A stretch of DNA of 64,000 nt from Xenophilus sp. L33 (GTDB lineage Bacteria > Pseudomonadota > Gammaproteobacteria > Burkholderiales > Burkholderiaceae_C): assembly GCF_009765735.1 (NCBI RefSeq), contig NZ_LMUW01000112.1, forward strand, positions 62,887 through 126,886, given 5' to 3'. Positions 61,259 to 64,000 of the stretch are shown here, one piece after another. Both the position numbers and the translations under genes were made by a program. How positions within the stretch are numbered: position 1 is the stretch's first letter; each line of letters opens with the position of its first letter. Under the pieces are notes generated by a model. The model did not search any database. It was not told the origin of the DNA and saw only the letters and a program-made list of their open reading frames with translations.

Positions 61259-62488
61259 TTAGGGCCTCGCCGGCCGATCCGCCGGCTCGCCGGCGCGCAC
61301 CATCAGCAGCAGCGCGACCGCGGTCAGCAGGATCAGCGCGGCGCCGAAGCCGAGCGAGGTGGCCTGCAGCCCGAAGTGCCCGACCGCGAAGCCGGCGGCG
61401 ATCGCCGGCAGGCTGAACGCCAGGTAGCTCATCGTGAAGAAGCCCGACATCAGGCCGCCGCGCTCCTGCGGCGCGGCGAGCGACACCAGGCTGCGCAGCG
61501 ATCCGTTGAATCCGGCGCCGAAGCCCGCGCCGGCAACCACCGTGCCGGCGAAGAAGGCCGGCCCCGACAGGCGCGCCACGCCGGCCAGCGTGATCGCCAG
61601 GCCGACCGCCAGCATCGCGGTGCCGCCGAGCAGCACGCGGCGCGGCGACTGGTCGCGCACCGCCAGCACAGCCGCCGCGGCGCTCAGCACCAGCGACGCG
61701 ATCGCGGCGCCGCCGACCAGCGGCGATGCCACGCCGGTGATGACCTTGGCCAGCGTCGGCCCGAGCGACAGGTAGAAGCCGGCGAGCACCCATTGCGCGG
61801 TGTTGACCGGCAGCACTTCCCAGACGGCGGCACGGGCCTGCAACGGAATCTCGATGCGGGGGCGCAGCGATCGCCAGGCGCCGTCTCGGCGCGGCACCGT
61901 CTCGGGCAGGAAGAAGGCGCCGACCGCCTGGGCGACGAAGACCAGGAAGAGCAGCTCGAACACCAGCCGGGTCGGCGCCGGCGCGAACTGCACCAGCACG
62001 CTGGCGCCCAACGCGCCGAAGGCCATGCCCACCATCGGCGCGACGCTGTTGACCAGCGCGCCGCGGGCCCGGTCGATGTCGATCAGCGCGGCGCTGAAAG
62101 CGCTGGTCGCGATGCCGGTCGCCAGCCCTTGCAGCGCCCGTGCGCCGACCAGCGCGGCCACCGAGTCGGCGCGCCAGAAGAGAACGAACGACCCGATCTC
62201 CAGGCCCAGCGCGAAGAGGATGACCTCGCGCCGGCCGCGGTGGTCCGACAGGGCGCCGAACACCAGCAGCGCCGCCAGCAGCGCGAAGGCGTAGCTGGCG
62301 AAGACCAGCGTCAGGGTCAGCGCCGAGAAGCCCCAGGCGTCGCGGTAGAGCGCGTAGAGCGGCGACGGCGCGCTCGATGCCGCCAGGAAGGTGACCGAGA
62401 TGCTGGCCAGCAGCCAGAGCGCCGCCCGCTGCCCGAGGCGCCCGGCGGGAAGCGGGCTCGGCGACGGCGCGGGTGCGGCGGGTTTCAT
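61259..62488 (-). CDS. Major facilitator superfamily transporter
   Basis: A 409-residue MFS carrier with 12 predicted helices. The A-like motif GALSDHRGRREVILF follows helix 2, ARALQGLATGIATSAFSAALID is on helix 4, and the second half begins at VLPVNTAQWVLAGFYLSLG. Similar proteins are annotated as sugar or drug exporters; the substrate is unknown. The first residues are an Ala/Pro-rich cytosolic tail. It is followed by a small secreted protein and preceded by a tRNA terminator. Confidence 0.85.
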   Translation of the reverse strand: MKPAAPAPSPSPLPAGRLGQRAALWLLASISVTFLAASSAPSPLYALYRDAWGFSALTLTLVFASYAFALLAALLVFGALSDHRGRREVILFALGLEIGSFVLFWRADSVAALVGARALQGLATGIATSAFSAALIDIDRARGALVNSVAPMVGMAFGALGASVLVQFAPAPTRLVFELLFLVFVAQAVGAFFLPETVPRRDGAWRSLRPRIEIPLQARAAVWEVLPVNTAQWVLAGFYLSLGPTLAKVITGVASPLVGGAAIASLVLSAAAAVLAVRDQSPRRVLLGGTAMLAVGLAITLAGVARLSGPAFFAGTVVAGAGFGAGFNGSLRSLVSLAAPQERGGLMSGFFTMSYLAFSLPAIAAGFAVGHFGLQATSLGFGAALILLTAVALLLMVRAGEPADRPARP

Positions 62489-62541
62489 GGCGGTGGGCGG
62501 ACGGGGCGCGCAGGCCGACGACTGCGCCTGCCCGAAAAGGT

Positions 62542-62578
62542 GAAAAGCCCTGCAAGTGGTTGACCTGCAAGGCTTTTC
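62542..62578 (-). terminator. Rho-independent terminator after the tRNA gene
   Basis: Read on the minus strand, GAAAAGCCTTGCAG pairs with CTGCAAGGGCTTTTC-like arms (62542-62578) around a loop containing CAACCA, with T-rich ends. It lies 5 bp after the tRNA 3' end and would end the tRNA transcript. Confidence 0.75.
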
Positions 62579-62583
62579 AAGTT

Positions 62584-62660
62584 TGGTGGCTCTTCACGGA
62601 TTCGAACCGCGGACCTGTGGATTATGATTCCATCGCTCTAACCGACTGAGCTAAAGAGCC
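62584..62660 (-). tRNA. tRNA with CAT anticodon (tRNA-Met, elongator type)
   Basis: A 77-nt cloverleaf with encoded CCA. The acceptor stem GGCTCTT/AAGAGCC is perfect, the D-stem is GCTC/GAGC, the anticodon loop ATCATAA gives CAT, the T-stem is CGCGG/CCGTG with TTCGAAT loop. The 27-43 pair is A-C, a mismatch at the base of the anticodon stem. It lacks the three G-C pairs of initiator tRNA. It could instead be tRNA-Ile2 (lysidine-modified CAT); the acceptor stem U4-A69 pair leans to Met but does not decide. Confidence 0.93.
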
Positions 62661-62669
62661 GAGCCCAAG

Positions 62670-62675
62670 ATTATA
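62670..62675 (-). promoter_or_regulatory. -10 box for the tRNA gene
   Basis: On the minus strand a perfect TATAAT is read at 62675-62670, 10 bp upstream of the tRNA 5' end. A possible -35, GTGACG (62700-62695), is spaced 19 bp away, which is weak. Confidence 0.6.
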
Positions 62676-62762
62676 GCCGGCTCCGCGCGGCCTTCGTCAC
62701 GGTCCCGAACTTTCCGTGCAGCCGAAGCGCCGGATCGCCGGCGCGCAGGTCAAAATCCGGCG

Positions 62763-64000
62763 ATGTCCGCGCCCTCCACGATCCCCGCAACCCTGGAAGC
62801 CTTGCCGGACGACCAGCTCATGCTGGCCTATTCCGCCGGCGACAAGAACGCCTTCGAGACCCTCTATGCGCGCCACGAGGTGGCGCTGCTGCGCTACGTG
62901 CGCCGCCTGCTCGGGCTGCGGCTGGCCGGCGAGGCGCCGCAGGTGTTCCGCAACTGCTGGCTGCAGGTGATCATGGACCGCGACAACTTCGCGACCGAAG
63001 GCCTCGATTGGCAGGTCTGGACCTGGCGCATCGCCAACGAACTGGCGATGGACCAGCTGCGCCTGAGCGGCCGCGAGGCCGCCTTCCATGCGCACGACGA
63101 GGACGGTGACGGCCTCGAGGCCGCCCAGCTCTTCAGCCGCGGCCTGCTGCGCGAGGGTGCGGACGGCGAGCGCGGCGCCGGTGCCGCGGATGGCTCGGAC
63201 GAGAAGCTGGCCTTCTGGCGCGCCGCCGGCCGCCGCCTGCTCGCCTGCCTGGACGAACTGCCCGACGAGCAGCGCGCCGCCTATCTGCTGTACGAGGAAG
63301 ACGGCTTCTCGATCGCCGGCATCGCGGCGATCCTCGACGTCGAGCAGGCCAGCGTCGACCTGCTGCTGGACAAGAGCCTGCTCAAGCTGCGCGCCTGCAT
63401 GGAGCGCTACCTCATGGTGCTGGCGCCCCTGAACGATGCCGACGACGACGTGGACGACGACATCGATCCGCGCGACCAGCACCTGCAGCGGGCGCTGGCG
63501 GAGGCGCCCGACCGCGGCGTGATCCCCGACTGGCGCATGCGCAAGGCGCTGCTGGCCAGCGCCGCCGGGGAGGAGGAGGTCGTGGCGGCGCTGCCGCAGC
63601 CTCGCGGTCCGGGCTTCTCGAAGCGGCCGATCGTCATCGCGGTGCTTGCGGTGCTGATCGCCGGCGTGGTGCTGGTGGTCTTCCGGCAGCGCGAGTCGGA
63701 GCGCTTCGCGGGGCTGGACGGTGCGATCCAGGCGGCGTCGCTGTCGGGAGGCGGCGACGATGTGTCGGCGGGGACGACGCCTTCCGCGTCGACGCGGCTC
63801 GATGGGGATGCGAAGACCGCGGCGGGGACGGGCCCGGGCGGGGCTTCGACGGCATTGATTCCGGAGCTGGCGGCGCCGCCGAGTGCGGCTGCAGCGCAGG
63901 TGCCGGTCGTGGCGCAATCGGCGGCCGTGGCGCCGGCGCCGACTGTGCCGCCAGCGCCGGTGACCTTGCCGTCGCCGCCGGTGGCTGTGGCACCGACGCC
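62763..64000 (+). CDS. Sigma-70 family (ECF-like) factor fused to a transmembrane domain; open at the right edge
   Basis: An uninterrupted frame from the ATG at 62763 to the window end (412 codons, no stop). Residues 15-115 resemble sigma region 2 (SAGDKNAFETLYARHEVALLRYVRRLLG; WTWRIANELAMDQLR). Residues 158-215 resemble region 4 with an HTH (LDELPDEQRAAYLLYEEDGF). A very acidic stretch (225-238, DADDDVDDDID) follows, then about 50 residues and a single transmembrane helix at 289-308 (PIVIAVLAVLIAGVVLVVF), then an Ala/Pro/Thr-rich tail of over 100 residues. The sigma part is cytosolic and the tail is probably periplasmic, so this looks like a membrane-tethered sigma factor. The regulon is unknown. 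Confidence 0.85.
   Translation, partial: MSAPSTIPATLEALPDDQLMLAYSAGDKNAFETLYARHEVALLRYVRRLLGLRLAGEAPQVFRNCWLQVIMDRDNFATEGLDWQVWTWRIANELAMDQLRLSGREAAFHAHDEDGDGLEAAQLFSRGLLREGADGERGAGAADGSDEKLAFWRAAGRRLLACLDELPDEQRAAYLLYEEDGFSIAGIAAILDVEQASVDLLLDKSLLKLRACMERYLMVLAPLNDADDDVDDDIDPRDQHLQRALAEAPDRGVIPDWRMRKALLASAAGEEEVVAALPQPRGPGFSKRPIVIAVLAVLIAGVVLVVFRQRESERFAGLDGAIQAASLSGGGDDVSAGTTPSASTRLDGDAKTAAGTGPGGASTALIPELAAPPSAAAAQVPVVAQSAAVAPAPTVPPAPVTLPSPPVAVAPT

Noticed and set aside
62584..62660. Reading the CAT tRNA as initiator tRNA-Met
   Set aside because: The three consecutive G-C pairs of initiator anticodon stems are absent (stem ATGGA/TCCAC), and the first acceptor pair G1-C72 is fully paired.
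62697..63917. A minus-strand frame of 406 codons opposite the sigma-factor fusion
   Set aside because: No domain or signal; rich in His/Arg/Gly/Val. The plus-strand frame has sigma region 2/4 and a transmembrane helix and is open to the window end.

Overview
This is one contiguous piece of a very GC-rich bacterial chromosome. Gene content and order suggest a betaproteobacterium of the Burkholderiales, probably in or near the Comamonadaceae (Variovorax/Ramlibacter type). The support for this is a leucine-degradation (liu) operon, an ahcY-tlyA-metF methyl-cycle cluster with its own SAH riboswitch, rplM-rpsI-erpA, anmK and an M23 peptidase divergent from tyrS, ybeZ(phoH)-ybeY next to ruvA, and a UvrA paralogue of almost 2000 residues. 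The placement is inferred from these features, not from a database search. I see no phage, insertion sequence, CRISPR array or plasmid genes; this is ordinary core and shell chromosome, and no intergenic gap exceeds 300 bp.

Layout. 1-8.3 kb: the end of a thiolase, an acyl-CoA dehydrogenase, YchJ, a DUF3047 protein, a DedA-rhodanese fusion, thiC under a TPP riboswitch, a HAD phosphatase and a patatin-like lipoprotein. 8.4-15.9 kb: an AraC-type regulator diverging from ivd(liuA)-liuB-liuC-DUF4126-liuD, which carries isovaleryl-CoA to 3-methylglutaconyl-CoA and on to HMG-CoA. The last enzyme, HMG-CoA lyase, lies 10 kb away at 25.9 kb. 15.9-24.3 kb: GhrA, an NAD(P)-binding protein, an NTT-family carrier, a Ca2+/cation antiporter behind a yybP-ykoY (Mn2+) riboswitch, META, LysR, DnaJ-like and DUF2867 proteins. 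24.2-30 kb: a phospholipase-D lipoprotein, HMG-CoA lyase, YbaK, DUF1289, an HCCA isomerase and an MHS-family transporter. 30.1-36.2 kb: the giant tandem UvrA and a palindromic extragenic repeat. 36.2-41.6 kb: HDAC-like, SlyX, DUF4399, HAD-IIB, RF3 and a secreted protein. 41.6-45.5 kb: the methyl cycle and RlpA. 45.5-49.6 kb: RlmJ, L13/S9, ErpA and a DHA2 exporter. 49.6-54.5 kb: AnmK, M23, TyrS, OmpA and FecR. 54.6-62.5 kb: CDF, Dtd, YbeY/PhoH, RuvA/RuvB, BluB, small secreted proteins and an MFS carrier. 62.5-64 kb: a tRNA with CAT anticodon and an open-ended sigma-factor gene.

Regulation visible in the sequence is RNA-heavy: TPP (thiC), SAH (ahcY) and Mn2+ (antiporter) riboswitches, each matching its downstream gene. 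Several intrinsic terminators, an rplM promoter and a 21-bp-phased direct repeat between the AraC gene and ivd are also visible. The most unusual items are the sigma factor fused to a transmembrane segment at the right edge, the four-cassette UvrA with one degenerate zinc site, the Mn2+ riboswitch on a CaCA-type antiporter, a Lys/Ala repeat inside RlmJ, and a roughly 115-residue periplasmic insert in an MHS transporter.
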